The notes under the pieces: model-generated
What the model was told of the DNA's origin: nothing
The model's input: the letters and a program-made list of their open reading frames with translations, nothing else
Database searches by the model: none
Source: Arthrobacter sp. efr-133-TYG-118
GTDB taxonomy: Bacteria > Actinomycetota > Actinomycetes > Actinomycetales > Micrococcaceae
Direction of reading: 5' to 3'
DNA length: 64,000 nt
NCBI RefSeq assembly: GCF_030209755.1
Contig: NZ_JARVRH010000010.1
Location: forward strand, 186,001-250,000
Position numbers and translations under genes: made by a program
Shown here: positions 53,987-64,000 of the stretch, piece after piece
Layout: every line of letters begins with the position of its first letter
How positions within the stretch are numbered: the first letter of the stretch is position 1

Positions 53987-54437
53987 GGCTATCCTTCTTT
54001 CAATAATCCGTTGCTGGATAGGTTCACGCTGCGAGTAAAGACAGATATCGAGCCAGGGGATGGGGCTGCAGCATGGCTTGAGCCTTCTTGCGGGGGTTTA
54101 AGTGATGAGTCTTTGCCGAAACAGTCCCCCAGACCGAAAGGCACACCATTGTGCGTGGAATCCATACCGGGCACTTCGTCATAACAATGGCTGAGATGGC
54201 GGCGCGACCGGTAGCCTACGAGGTCGGCAACAGATGGGTCACGAGTGGTTGGTACTCGTCTTTTTAAGAACCACTTAGTCTCCGGGGAGAGCCCACTCGG
54301 CCCGGTTCTTGACGGTTTGCCCAGAATTCTCGTTCGATGGTCTTGAACAGGGAGATGCTTCCCGGCCCGATGGGGCGGGCCCGGGCTAGGAAGTCGGGCC
54401 AAAATCTGGGCCGCGATTGCGTCATTTCGCGATGACG
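53987..54437. other. Stretch without a supported gene
   Basis: A long minus-strand frame (53989-54474) covers it but has no recognisable protein features or ribosome site. Short arms AGTGGTT/AACCACT flank about 54245-54275. Nothing else was seen. Confidence 0.4.
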
Positions 54438-54635
54438 TTAAAGCAGCTCCAACAGCATCGTTTTCCTCGAACAAGCCACGCCACTGATCACGACGAAGCG
54501 CAGAAGACTGGATCGTTCCTTCGCCTCGTCCTGCAGGCCCTGTAGCCGAACAAGCACGCAGCCTGCCTGCGACAACCGTTGCAGCGGGTGAAATACTAAA
54601 GTGAATCTCTCCCAGAAGATATCGTTGGTCTCCAC
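54438..54635 (-). pseudogene. Possible P-loop ATPase relic
   Basis: RFVVISGVACSRKTMLLELL just before a stop looks like a decayed Walker A (usual GxSGSGKT). The 45 residues before it are helical and otherwise unassigned; no downstream ATPase domain is found in any frame. Tentative. Confidence 0.3.
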
Positions 54636-54853
54636 CCTCGACGAGTCAGAGTTGCCCTTGAAAAGCTCCCGCGTTGTGCATCAACGTGTCGCAGTTAACG
54701 GCAACTTTGACAAGCCACCGCGGGGTAGTTGACGGATTTCATACAGTGCGGGATCCTAGGCCTCTCAGCATTGTTCTTCATGCCTTTCGAACCGTAGCCA
54801 TATTTGGTGACGCGGGTTGTATTGAAGTAATTGCAAGAGGGTGATGCACTGTC

Positions 54854-55591
54854 ATGAGCATGCCTGCACGTGTGATTGGCGTTCCCCGCGGAGCGCCGAG
54901 GTCGATACCCGACAACCAACCAAATCCGGAAGCTGCCGGCCCTGCGATGCTTGGTCGAACTCCGGACACCGTTGTGAACGCGGCGTTAGGGGAGTCGCTC
55001 GACCAAGGCGATGGAAGTTTACGACCACTCAGCACACGGGCGTCGTGGGTCGTCCTCGGATGGCTCCTGGTGGTCGCCGCGACCACAGGCCTTGCGTGTG
55101 TTACCTTGCTGTCTGCGCTGGAGCAGGTTGAGCAGGTCGCCCGGCAGACGGCAAGTACAACCGTCACCGCCGAGCCGCCGATTCTTCCGGACCTGAATGT
55201 TCTGGGCATACACATTACTTTTACCGCAGACGCGGGCGTCCTCCTGCTGGCGATCCTCTGGGGCATGCTCGGAAGTCTTGTCCACGCCCTTACGGAACTG
55301 GCCCAGTCTAGAGGTACACGACAAAGCAAACGCGGCGGACCTCGATATCACGGTGCCGTATGGTTTGTCGCCGCACCCTTCCAAGGCGGTCTGCTCGCGT
55401 CCTTGGTGATCGCCGCAGTCGCTGCCGGTCTTCTCAGCACCGGTCAGTCGACGTCGTCGACCGGCGTTAGCTTATTCACGGTCTCGTCGGTCGCCGGGGT
55501 GACCGGGCTGTTCAGTAAGCGGATGACCGACAAACTCGCAGAACTCATCAACCGTGTGACCGACACGGGAGCCAAGAAACCGCCGAGGTAG
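54854..55591 (+). CDS. Four-helix membrane protein preceding the Tc toxin genes
   Basis: 245 residues. A polar N-terminus (1-62), helices at about 65-88, 126-145, 168-190 and 200-218, and a basic end KKPPR. It ends 5 bp before the TcA start, so the two are co-transcribed. Not recognised; by position and topology it could be a holin-like release factor or an accessory for toxin export (inference). Confidence 0.75.
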   Translation: MSMPARVIGVPRGAPRSIPDNQPNPEAAGPAMLGRTPDTVVNAALGESLDQGDGSLRPLSTRASWVVLGWLLVVAATTGLACVTLLSALEQVEQVARQTASTTVTAEPPILPDLNVLGIHITFTADAGVLLLAILWGMLGSLVHALTELAQSRGTRQSKRGGPRYHGAVWFVAAPFQGGLLASLVIAAVAAGLLSTGQSTSSTGVSLFTVSSVAGVTGLFSKRMTDKLAELINRVTDTGAKKPPR

Positions 55592-55596
55592 AAGCG

Positions 55597-58500
55597 ATGA
55601 ACGAAACAGACGGCGCAGAGAACCTGCCAGGCAGTGGATTGGTGACAGGAATCGCGCAGGAGGAAGCCGCACTTGGCTGGGTCATTTACAACCAGGATCC
55701 GGCGGCGCGAACCGACTGGGTCGTGGTCAGCGACGGCCCGACGGACAGTATGCCTGTGTTGCAGGTGACAGCATCTCACCCCGGGACCCGGTTATTCAGA
55801 AACCTGGTCGCGCCGGTGTCCGTGGCAACGCAGGTCAGCGGCTGGCAGCGGGTGGCCGCGGGTGCGGTGTTGGCCGGCGCCGGAGCGGGGGCTGCCACGA
55901 CCGACAGTCTCCGGTTCGGCAGCGGATCGGGATGGCAGCAGTTCAGCCTCCCGGCGGTCCCGCCGGCCGACCAGGTCGTGTTCTACACGGCGCTGCCGGG
56001 CACGACGTTCAGCGTCTACGACGTCGGGATCGATAGGTCCGGGTTGCACTCGCCCACGGACGGGGCCGGTGGGTTGAATTCTCAAATAATAGCGACCGCG
56101 AGGGCGCGTTTTACGGCGTTGGCGAACAAGCCGGTCACGCCTTCTGTCGCGCCCGCAGGTGTCCTGATGCCACAGCAGCAACCATTTGCCCGGCCGTCAC
56201 TCCCGTCTGGTTCTGCGGATTCGGGGCCGATCCAGGCGATGCCTGCGCTCAGCGGGTCCGCGTTCAGCCTCAGCATCGACCCGCCCGCTTCGGTGCAGGG
56301 GCATGAGCCGGGGACCCCGGTAATCATCAAGGGCACCTATCAGTTCCGTAAGGACATCCAACCTGTCGATGCTCAAGTCGTTCTCACCATTGACGGAGTA
56401 ACTAGCGGTCCCGTGGATCCTGTGGACGCCGATCGATGGGAGGTTCCGGCTCGGGTCTATCGCACCGGAGACCTTCCTGTTGTCTGCGCGATGACAGCGA
56501 CCGACGCGTACACCGGAAGCATTATGCAAGCAGAAGGCACGGCCACTGTCACGGTGAGCTCCTTGCAGAGCGCCGTCCCGGCTTTCACGGTCGACACGCC
56601 CCAGTCCAACGACTCCGTCCCGATCGGCTTGGCTGGAGGCGGGTTCGCACTGGCCGTGACTACCGCGGCCGACTTCGGACCCCGTTCCCTCACCTGGTCT
56701 TTCGAAGACGCGTCAACCGCAAACTCGCCGACACGGTTTGACTGGCAGGGCCGGGTAGCGGTATCCGTGGCAGCCAAGAATCTACCACTGGGTCCGCAAA
56801 ACCTGCAGGTGAGCGTGTTCTGCGATGAGCATCCGCAAGTCAGCCAGACAGTGCAGATCCCGGTCAATATCCGGGATTTTACCGGGCCCGCGCTGAGGGT
56901 AACCCAACCAAACCAGAATCAGACCATCCGTGTCGCGACCCTAACCGGGGCCACCATCACGATCACCGGGACCGCGAGCGACACGCAGAGCGGGATGGGC
57001 GGCCCGGCGAAAGTGGAAGTGTCCCTCACTGGCAGGGACACCGACTACACAGCAGCGAGCACATCTGACGGGTGGGCGAACTGGACCATAACCGTGCCGC
57101 TCATCGACTACGGGGCCTATACGGCACAGGTGCGTGCTTTCGACGCCGCCGGTAACCGCACCAACACCACAGCGCCCTTCCAGATCGTTTCAACCTACCA
57201 ACCAGGCTCGCTCGCGGAAAGACTTGATGACCGCTCCTACCTCGACGCGCTGCTGACCTTTGGCCATGATCAGGTCCGGGCCGCTGACGGCAGCCAGGTG
57301 TCAGGGCATACTCTGGAAACAGTATTTAGTCAGCCATTCGAAGCGCTGGCCCAGCCGCTGGCGGGCGCCGCGACCGCGGCAACGGATGCCGTGAATGAAC
57401 TCCGGCCCACCATCGAACTGATCCGTCGACTCCAACCACGACTACTCGCTGCTGACTGGGCATTCACGCCCCCTGGCCTCACCAAAACCGTGCCGGACCT
57501 GTCCGGCTGGGGCCAGACTCTGACCCTGCAAGCGAACGCATCGATCCGGCTAGCCGGTCCGAACGGGGAGCCGGTGCTCAGTGTCGACGGGTCAAACACC
57601 GGCTTCGCCAGCACCGCCGGCGACGTCGCCGGGCTAGGAGACCACGGAGCTGGATACTCGATCGTCTTTGACTACTACCCGCAGTCGCCCGTCTCCGGAA
57701 AACCACGAGTCCTCCTCACTAAATTTACGAAAGAGCCCCAAGGTGTTTTCGCCATTTGGCTCGGCGAAGCCGACAACACCCTGCACTTCCTCGCGGGTAC
57801 CGGCTCCGTAGGCCAAGTGTCCACATCCCAGCCGCTTCCCTTGAACCAATGGTCACACATCGTCTGCATCTGCGATGCGGAGGAGGTGCGGATATACCTG
57901 AACGGGGTTCTCGCCGGCCGGGAGAGCTACGACCCGGTGCCCGACTTCCAGAAGACCGACCAGAGCAGCTTCTACCTCGGCTGGATCCCCGACCCAAAGG
58001 CCACCGGCGCTGCCGGCCTCTACGGGCGGGTCCGAATCTACGAACTCCCTCTGAGCGATGACACCATCCCACGACTCGCGACCGGAACCGACACCCAGCC
58101 GCCGTCAGCCCTAACGGATGCCGCAACAACGGGCATGCAGGGCTACCGGCAGTCCGCATACCAATCTCTGCTCGAGGCCATCGGGACCAGTTACGCCGAG
58201 CTAAGACTGGCGGCAGGGGCCGACGATGCAACCCGGTCCTCCCTCGCCTCCCGTCTGGGAATTGACCTCACCGGAAACCCCGACCAGCTCACCCAACTGA
58301 CCATCCTGCCAATAACAGCCGTCACCGAAGCCGGCCTTGAAACACTCTTCGGACTTCCCAGCACCGACCCGGGCCTGGACCCCCTTCGAGCCCGCACCAC
58401 ACCCCTGCTACAGCAATGGCGAGAAACCGCGATGACAGCCCGCTGGGTCGCGCAGGACCAAGACGCCACTACGCGGCCACTACCGGTGATCCTTGACCCT

Positions 58501-61500
58501 GACCTCCTCAGCCCCGCCGACCTGACCGAGCAAGCCGCGACCGGCCAGACCGGCCAGATCCTGGCAGCACGGCAGCAGCAAGTTCTCGACTGGGCCACGC
58601 AGTTGCACGCGCTGCACACGACCTCCGACAAGGCAGCCCTCCAATTCGGCGCCATGCTGCTCTACGCCCTCCCGGCGGACATCACCCTGGACGCGATCGG
58701 CCAACACCTGCGCGAGGGCGTCAACATCGCCAACGACCTCAAATCGGCACAATTGACGCTGCCGGCATTCCGCACACTGAGCCAGATTCAGCAACTGTGC
58801 AACGCGGGCACGGTGACCGACGACGAGTGGACGACAGCAGAACAAATCCTCACACAGGTCCTGAAAGTCGGCCAACACGACACATGGCACACCCAGGAAC
58901 AGGGCATCTCCGTGTGCCCAGCCTTGTTCCACCCTTCGGACAGCCCGCCGACGCTCATCCCCTGGCGGGCTGCACCGATTGACCGCACCGCGTGGGAGAA
59001 CCTGCTCCAGTCTCGTCTCAACGAAGTCGGGGCCGATCGCGACGGGCACAGCGCACTGCTCGCCGGAGTCGAACAACGGGTGCTGCCCTTGCTACGCGAC
59101 ACCCTCGTCGCAGCGATCGCCGGCCGCGAGGTTGCCCACGATGCCTCGGAACGACTCACCCGCAGCCTCGCCGTCAATCTCCAAGCGTCCGGCGCACAGG
59201 AGACCACCCGGATCACCGCCGCGACCGACACCCTACAGACAATTCTTTTCAGCACCCGTAGTGGACTGTGGCCCCCTGGCCACCCGGCCAGCGGATGGAG
59301 CGTCACCGATACCGACAAATTCGACCAACAGTGGAGCTGGCTCGGCGACAGCAACGCGTGGGCGACGGCAGCCACCGCCTTCCTCTACCCGGAGAGCTGG
59401 CTCGATCCGACCCTGCGCACCGACCCGAGCCCAGCGTTCCAGCAACTGGTCAGGGCAACGCGTGCCGCCCCCAACCTCGACGCCGCCGGCGCGCGGGCGC
59501 TTGCCGCCCAATTCCAAGCCACCCAACGTGCCGAGTATGAGGGTCCCGCGTCACATGGTTTCGTCAACAACCCGCAGGTTGCATTGCTCTTCACCGACAG
59601 CTCCGGTGCCGTCGCCGTCGACTCGGTCACCCGCTGGACCGGCAAGCTAAACGGCAACGTCGCTTGGACAGACGGACTCTTCGGCCCGGCCGCGCAATTC
59701 AACAAACCCAATGCGGCGATCGACTTCGATGTCACCGTACAGGGCGCACCGCCGGACATCTCACAAAACTTCACCATCAGCTTCTGGGCATTCCCCACGG
59801 CTCCGATCGTCATCAACGCCCCCGGAGGCAACATCACCGCAGGACTAACCGGGCAGTGCTACGCCTACGGGCCTCTACAGGCAAGCGGCTACGGCACCGA
59901 CCATGTAGGCGCCGGAGTATCGGTCGGCACCAACGGGGTGAGCGTCTACGAACACGGCGACAAATACCTGGCCCCCGTCGTCAGCTACAGCCTCGACATC
60001 AGTGACTGGACCCACATTGCCGTGGTCTACCGCAATCGAACCCCCTGGCTGTACATCAACGGTAGGAACGTCGCCACCGGCAACCCCAGCCCCAAGACCG
60101 TGCACGCACTGCCCCAATCGCTCGGCAACGCCTACGGATACGGCCAATACCTGGGCATGTTGCAGCAAGTCCGCGTCTACAACCGCCAGCTGCTGGATCC
60201 CGACGAAACCGACGTACTGGCCTTCCGCCTCACCGACCAGCTCGATGACGCCAGCCTGGACCGGCTCGCCGCAATGGAGAGCCGAATCCTGACCAACCTG
60301 TGCAATCCGACGCCTCCGTATGTTCAGGCTGCCGGCGCCGTCTTCACCGAACTCTTCTACTTCGTTCCGCTGCTGCTCGCGCAGCGGCTGCAGGCAGCCG
60401 GCGAGTTTCTCGCTGCCCTGGACTGGTGGCGCACCATCTACGCCTACCACCGGCCACGGCTGCGCCGCTTCATCTACTACCCGCTCAGCCTGGAGAGCAA
60501 CACCGCGGCGAAACTACAGCTCACCGGCGACTGGGCGGCCCATCTCAACCCGCACGCCATCGCAGCAACCCGGCCGAATGCCTACACCCGCTTCACCCTC
60601 CAATCGCTCGGGCGGTGCTTCAGCGACTACGGCGCCAGCGAATTCGCCAAGGACACCAGCGAGACGCTGGACCAGGCGCGCACACTGTACGAGACCGCCG
60701 CCGAGATCCTGAACACTCCCGCCCTGGGCCTTCCGGTCCGGTCCCCGACCGATGACGTGGCATTCCCGAACCCCTTTCTCGCCGGGCTGCAACAGAAAGT
60801 CCGCCTTCAACTCACCAAACTCCGGCTAAGCCGATACATCACCGGCGAGCCCCGCACATTAGTCACCGACATCGCGCAAGTGATCTCGGCAGGCCCCCCC
60901 GTGCAGGCCACGCCCTACCACTTCAGGACGCTGCTGGACCGAGCAAAACAGCTCGTTGCCCTTGCCCAGCAGACCGAGTCGGCCTACCTGCACGCCCTCG
61001 AACAGTATGACGACAGGTCCTACCGCCGCTTCGAGGCGCAAAACGGCATCGACGTGGCAGCCCAGCAGGTACTCCTGCAGCAGGACAAACAGACCCAGGC
61101 GCAGGACGGCATCGGCCTCGCCCGCAGGCAGAAAACACGAGCGGATCTGCAGGCGGCCCAGATGACCGCACATATCGCCGCGGGCCTCAACATATATGAG
61201 CAGAGCATGCTCTCCGACATCTGGTGGGCGAACTCACTCAAGGACTTCATAGGCGGGCTTGACGCAGCAATAACTGTGGCAACTTTCGCGCAACAAACGG
61301 CTGGCTTCGAGGCCGTGTTCAAGTCCGTGCCAGCCATCGTGGGTAGCGGCGCCGCTCTCGGCAAAGCCGTCTTTACTGGATTACTTGACCAGGCCGAGGC
61401 ACAGTTGCAGGCCGATCAGCTGATGGCCAGCCATGAAAACCAGGTCCAGTCCTGGCAGGACACCCTGCAGCTGGCACAGCAGGACTCGCTTATCGGCGAC

Positions 61501-62895
61501 TCACAGATAGCGATCGCCGATGACCAGCTCACGATCGCCACCCAGGAATCGGCGATCTCGCAACTTCAACTCAGGCAGACCCAAACCACTCTCAACTTCC
61601 TCGACCGACAATTCACCAACGCCGATCTGTACCAGTACATGAGTGGCGTCCTCGGCGAGGTCTACGCCTTCCTCTTGCAGGAAGCTGCGGCCGTCGGACG
61701 CCAGGCGCAATCCCAACTGGCGTTCGAGCGGCAGATGCCGGTCCCGACCTTGGTTCAGAGCAATTACTGGACGGATGCCGGTGGACAGTTGGCCGCCGCC
61801 GGGGCGAAACAGGCCGCACCCACTCCGAACCTGCGCGGACTCACCGGAGCCGAACGGCTGCTGCAGGACCTGGCCACGCTGGAACAGTTCAGTTTCAACA
61901 ACGACCAGCGGAGGCTGAACCTGACGCAAACCTTCTCCTTGGCTAGCCTTCTGCCGCTTCCATTCACGATCTTCCGTCAAACGGGCGTCCTGGACTTCGC
62001 CACCTTGCCCGACTGGTTCGACCGGGCCTTCCCCGGACACTACCTGCGGCTCATTCAACAGGTCCGCGTCTCCGTGATCGCACTCATTCCCCCTGATCTG
62101 GGAATCCGAGCCACGATGAGCGACTCAGGAATATCACGCGTGGTAACCGGCGGCGATACCTTTTCGGAAGTCGTGATCCGGCGAACCCCGGAGACAGTAG
62201 CGCTCACGTCTCCCGCCGGGGCCACCGGCGTATTTGCTTTGGACACCCAATCGGAGATGCTGCAACCGTTCCAGTCCCGCGGCGTGGTGACCGGATGGAG
62301 GCTGGAGATGCCACTGCCGGCCAACCCCTTCGACTACGGCTCCATCGCCGACGTCCTCCTGTCCTTCGATTACACCGCGCTTGCAGACCCGGCCTACCGC
62401 GACCAGGTAGTACGCGGCCTGAACACCGCCCGACTCAGTGCCGACCGTATGATCAGCATCCGCCAGGACCGCATTGATGCCTGGTATACCCTGATCACGC
62501 CACCTGACCCAACCGCGGCACACACGGCCACGTTCAGCCTGAACACCAGCGATTTCGCCAGCAGCCTCACCGATCTGCCCAGAGTCGCCGACATATCGGT
62601 GTACCTGCCCACCAATCCATCCGATCCGGCCTCAGCTCAGGGCGCAGCCGGTGCGCCGTTTCGGATCACGTTGCGCCATAACGGTAGGGGTGGCCAGGGC
62701 CAGGCTTCCGACGGCGTGATTGGCACCCGCCGCGGTAACGCTCCCGCCTGGGAATCGATCCGGAACACCCCCGCGGCTGGCGACTGGACAGTCACCGTCG
62801 ACGCCGCGGACGCCGCAGCGTTGCTGGACGGAACACTGCAGGACATCGTTCTCATCATCAGCTACACCGGTACCGTGCCGACATGGTCACTCTAG
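55597..62895 (+). CDS. TcA-like insecticidal toxin complex subunit
   Basis: 2,432 residues, near the length of TcdA1. Approximate layout: 1-220 unassigned; 222-531 Ig/Big-like beta repeats; 667-828 a LamG-like domain (WSHIVCICDAEEVRIYLNGV); 830-1320 helical shell; 1322-1541 a second LamG (DWTHIAVVYRNRTPWLYING); 1565-1770 TcA shell (TELFYFVPLLLAQRLQAAGE); 1775-2035 long pore-forming coiled-coil helices; 2085-2432 the TcB-binding end (IRLIQQVRVSVIALIPPD-like, PFQSRGVVTGWRLEMPLPAN, FDYGSIADVLLSFDYTA). TcA pentamers bind cells and inject the TcB/TcC cocoon cargo. No signal peptide. Confidence 0.88.
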   Translation: MNETDGAENLPGSGLVTGIAQEEAALGWVIYNQDPAARTDWVVVSDGPTDSMPVLQVTASHPGTRLFRNLVAPVSVATQVSGWQRVAAGAVLAGAGAGAATTDSLRFGSGSGWQQFSLPAVPPADQVVFYTALPGTTFSVYDVGIDRSGLHSPTDGAGGLNSQIIATARARFTALANKPVTPSVAPAGVLMPQQQPFARPSLPSGSADSGPIQAMPALSGSAFSLSIDPPASVQGHEPGTPVIIKGTYQFRKDIQPVDAQVVLTIDGVTSGPVDPVDADRWEVPARVYRTGDLPVVCAMTATDAYTGSIMQAEGTATVTVSSLQSAVPAFTVDTPQSNDSVPIGLAGGGFALAVTTAADFGPRSLTWSFEDASTANSPTRFDWQGRVAVSVAAKNLPLGPQNLQVSVFCDEHPQVSQTVQIPVNIRDFTGPALRVTQPNQNQTIRVATLTGATITITGTASDTQSGMGGPAKVEVSLTGRDTDYTAASTSDGWANWTITVPLIDYGAYTAQVRAFDAAGNRTNTTAPFQIVSTYQPGSLAERLDDRSYLDALLTFGHDQVRAADGSQVSGHTLETVFSQPFEALAQPLAGAATAATDAVNELRPTIELIRRLQPRLLAADWAFTPPGLTKTVPDLSGWGQTLTLQANASIRLAGPNGEPVLSVDGSNTGFASTAGDVAGLGDHGAGYSIVFDYYPQSPVSGKPRVLLTKFTKEPQGVFAIWLGEADNTLHFLAGTGSVGQVSTSQPLPLNQWSHIVCICDAEEVRIYLNGVLAGRESYDPVPDFQKTDQSSFYLGWIPDPKATGAAGLYGRVRIYELPLSDDTIPRLATGTDTQPPSALTDAATTGMQGYRQSAYQSLLEAIGTSYAELRLAAGADDATRSSLASRLGIDLTGNPDQLTQLTILPITAVTEAGLETLFGLPSTDPGLDPLRARTTPLLQQWRETAMTARWVAQDQDATTRPLPVILDPDLLSPADLTEQAATGQTGQILAARQQQVLDWATQLHALHTTSDKAALQFGAMLLYALPADITLDAIGQHLREGVNIANDLKSAQLTLPAFRTLSQIQQLCNAGTVTDDEWTTAEQILTQVLKVGQHDTWHTQEQGISVCPALFHPSDSPPTLIPWRAAPIDRTAWENLLQSRLNEVGADRDGHSALLAGVEQRVLPLLRDTLVAAIAGREVAHDASERLTRSLAVNLQASGAQETTRITAATDTLQTILFSTRSGLWPPGHPASGWSVTDTDKFDQQWSWLGDSNAWATAATAFLYPESWLDPTLRTDPSPAFQQLVRATRAAPNLDAAGARALAAQFQATQRAEYEGPASHGFVNNPQVALLFTDSSGAVAVDSVTRWTGKLNGNVAWTDGLFGPAAQFNKPNAAIDFDVTVQGAPPDISQNFTISFWAFPTAPIVINAPGGNITAGLTGQCYAYGPLQASGYGTDHVGAGVSVGTNGVSVYEHGDKYLAPVVSYSLDISDWTHIAVVYRNRTPWLYINGRNVATGNPSPKTVHALPQSLGNAYGYGQYLGMLQQVRVYNRQLLDPDETDVLAFRLTDQLDDASLDRLAAMESRILTNLCNPTPPYVQAAGAVFTELFYFVPLLLAQRLQAAGEFLAALDWWRTIYAYHRPRLRRFIYYPLSLESNTAAKLQLTGDWAAHLNPHAIAATRPNAYTRFTLQSLGRCFSDYGASEFAKDTSETLDQARTLYETAAEILNTPALGLPVRSPTDDVAFPNPFLAGLQQKVRLQLTKLRLSRYITGEPRTLVTDIAQVISAGPPVQATPYHFRTLLDRAKQLVALAQQTESAYLHALEQYDDRSYRRFEAQNGIDVAAQQVLLQQDKQTQAQDGIGLARRQKTRADLQAAQMTAHIAAGLNIYEQSMLSDIWWANSLKDFIGGLDAAITVATFAQQTAGFEAVFKSVPAIVGSGAALGKAVFTGLLDQAEAQLQADQLMASHENQVQSWQDTLQLAQQDSLIGDSQIAIADDQLTIATQESAISQLQLRQTQTTLNFLDRQFTNADLYQYMSGVLGEVYAFLLQEAAAVGRQAQSQLAFERQMPVPTLVQSNYWTDAGGQLAAAGAKQAAPTPNLRGLTGAERLLQDLATLEQFSFNNDQRRLNLTQTFSLASLLPLPFTIFRQTGVLDFATLPDWFDRAFPGHYLRLIQQVRVSVIALIPPDLGIRATMSDSGISRVVTGGDTFSEVVIRRTPETVALTSPAGATGVFALDTQSEMLQPFQSRGVVTGWRLEMPLPANPFDYGSIADVLLSFDYTALADPAYRDQVVRGLNTARLSADRMISIRQDRIDAWYTLITPPDPTAAHTATFSLNTSDFASSLTDLPRVADISVYLPTNPSDPASAQGAAGAPFRITLRHNGRGGQGQASDGVIGTRRGNAPAWESIRNTPAAGDWTVTVDAADAAALLDGTLQDIVLIISYTGTVPTWSL

Positions 62896-62977
62896 TCACA
62901 GTCACTCACAACGGGAGCCCGGCCAACGAGCCCTCCGAGCCTTCGGCGCCGCCTGCGGCAGCCGGGAGTGCTGGATC

Positions 62978-64000
62978 ATGAGCGGACCTCAAGCTCCGGA
63001 GATCGCCGTCCCGAAAGGAGGCGGCGCCCTCTCAGGACTCGGCGAAACCTTCCAGCCCGACCTGCACACCGGTACCGGAAACCTCACGGTGCCCATCCCG
63101 TTGCCTCCCGGACGCCGGGGCATGACCCCCTCCCTGTCCCTGTCCTACAGCACCGGTGCGGGCAACGGGCCGTTCGGGCTCGGCTGGGCGTTAAGCGTGC
63201 CGCAGGTCAGCCGGCGCACCGACCGGGGCATCCCCCGCTACCAGGACACCCTCGACACCTTCGTGCTCTCCGGGGCCGAAGAACTGGTGCCGGTACCCGT
63301 GGGAACGGCTGCCCCATCACCAGCCAATAGCGCCGTGACGGTGAGCCGCTACCGGCCGCGCACCGAAGCCGGGTTCGCCCGGATCACCCACGTCACCGGC
63401 GGGAACGGCGATTACTGGGACGTCCGGGCCACGAACGGGCTGCGGAGCTACTATGGCACGCCCCGGGCGGGTGGCGCACCGCCAGACTGGACCGACCCGG
63501 CCGTAGTCGTCAACACCGGGGGTGGAATCTTCACCTGGCTGCTGACAGAAACCATTGATCCACTGGGAAACCGGATCGCCTACACCTACCGGGCCGGGGC
63601 CACCGGGTCCCAGCGATATCTCAGCGAGGTGCGCTATGGCGACTATGGCGACCCAGCAGACCCCACATACCTCGTCAACGTCCGAATCATTTACCAGGAT
63701 GAGGACCCGGGCGCGCGCCTTGAGCGGCCGGACCCGTTCTCGGTCCGGAGACCCGGCTTCGAGCTACGCACCACGTTGCGAGCGAAACGGATCGAGATCT
63801 GGACCCAGGCCAGCACACCCGTCAAGGCCACCACGGTCCGCCTCGACTACATCGACGAGATAAGCCAGGCGCCGAGCAACCGCGTATCGCTGCTCGGACG
63901 CATCCAAGTACAGGGCCATGACGGCGGCAATGACGAGCTGCAACCGCCACTCGAGTTCGCGTACAGCGGCTGGGACCCGGCCTCACGCCGGTTCCGGCTG
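62978..64000 (+). CDS. TcB-like (SpvB-domain) toxin complex subunit, 3' end beyond the window
   Basis: ATG 62978 behind GGGAG; 341 codons, open to the last base. The SpvB signature is complete: GLGETFQPDLHTGTGNL, the TVPIPLPPGRRGMTPSLSLS segment, then STGAGNGPFGLGWAL, RRTDRGIPRYQDTLDTF and GAEELVPV. SpvB/TcB forms half of the cocoon that sheathes the toxic C-terminus of TcC. It starts 82 bp after TcA. The rest of TcB and any fused TcC lie outside. Confidence 0.93.
   Translation, partial: MSGPQAPEIAVPKGGGALSGLGETFQPDLHTGTGNLTVPIPLPPGRRGMTPSLSLSYSTGAGNGPFGLGWALSVPQVSRRTDRGIPRYQDTLDTFVLSGAEELVPVPVGTAAPSPANSAVTVSRYRPRTEAGFARITHVTGGNGDYWDVRATNGLRSYYGTPRAGGAPPDWTDPAVVVNTGGGIFTWLLTETIDPLGNRIAYTYRAGATGSQRYLSEVRYGDYGDPADPTYLVNVRIIYQDEDPGARLERPDPFSVRRPGFELRTTLRAKRIEIWTQASTPVKATTVRLDYIDEISQAPSNRVSLLGRIQVQGHDGGNDELQPPLEFAYSGWDPASRRFRL

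Noticed and set aside
53989..54474. A 161-residue minus-strand protein
   Set aside because: Composition and lack of any motif or ribosome site suggest an open frame by chance across degraded DNA.

Overview
The window (64 kb, high GC, strong GGAG-type ribosome sites, Lsr2, sortase-anchored surface protein) looks like an actinobacterium of the Arthrobacter/Pseudarthrobacter kind (Micrococcales). This is judged from protein style only. The first ~21 kb is catabolic and the rest is accessory, probably a plasmid or a large island: overlapping MobC-like genes, ssb, many tiny orphan genes, truncated and frameshifted genes and an IS630 relic. No replication, partition, relaxase or rRNA gene was seen.

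Region 1 (1-9.6 kb, + strand): a degenerate Fis-type regulator, then a nitroalkane-oxidase-like flavoprotein, aldehyde dehydrogenase, AMP-forming acyl-CoA synthetase, thiolase, glutaryl-CoA-dehydrogenase-like enzyme, a short-chain dehydrogenase and the tail of a broken enoyl-CoA hydratase gene. Read in order, these would turn a nitroalkane into an aldehyde, an acid, an acyl-CoA and beta-oxidation products. Region 2 (10-15 kb): an ammonia-lyase-like protein without the MIO triad, a phthalate-dioxygenase-type reductase and an IclR regulator, divergent from a CYP199-like P450. Region 3 (15.3-21 kb): an operon for uptake (three ABC genes) and oxidation (DadA-like, RidA) of a probable D-amino acid, with a divergent CdaR-like regulator. 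An orphan glycine-betaine-type binding protein follows.

Region 4 (22-36.4 kb): decayed genes (DUF4192, DUF2306, YozG-type XRE), a VaFE-like surface protein paired with a sortase, a row of small minus-strand membrane proteins, and four stop/start-overlapping plasmid genes beginning with a MobC-like ribbon-helix-helix protein. Region 5 (36.4-49.1 kb): tiny plasmid or phage-like genes separated by repeated RNA-like elements. These include five short hairpins whose stems covary, a GGCGAGCCTACGG-type motif, a ~50-bp direct repeat and a 1-kb tRNA-like, hairpin-rich tract. A minus-strand lipase cassette sits between the two copies of the direct repeat. Region 6 (49.4-54.8 kb): an IS630 relic, two membrane proteins and a patatin phospholipase. 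Region 7 (54.85-64 kb): a four-helix membrane protein, a 2,432-residue TcA-like toxin subunit and the start of a TcB/SpvB gene, i.e. an actinobacterial Tc toxin locus that runs off the window.
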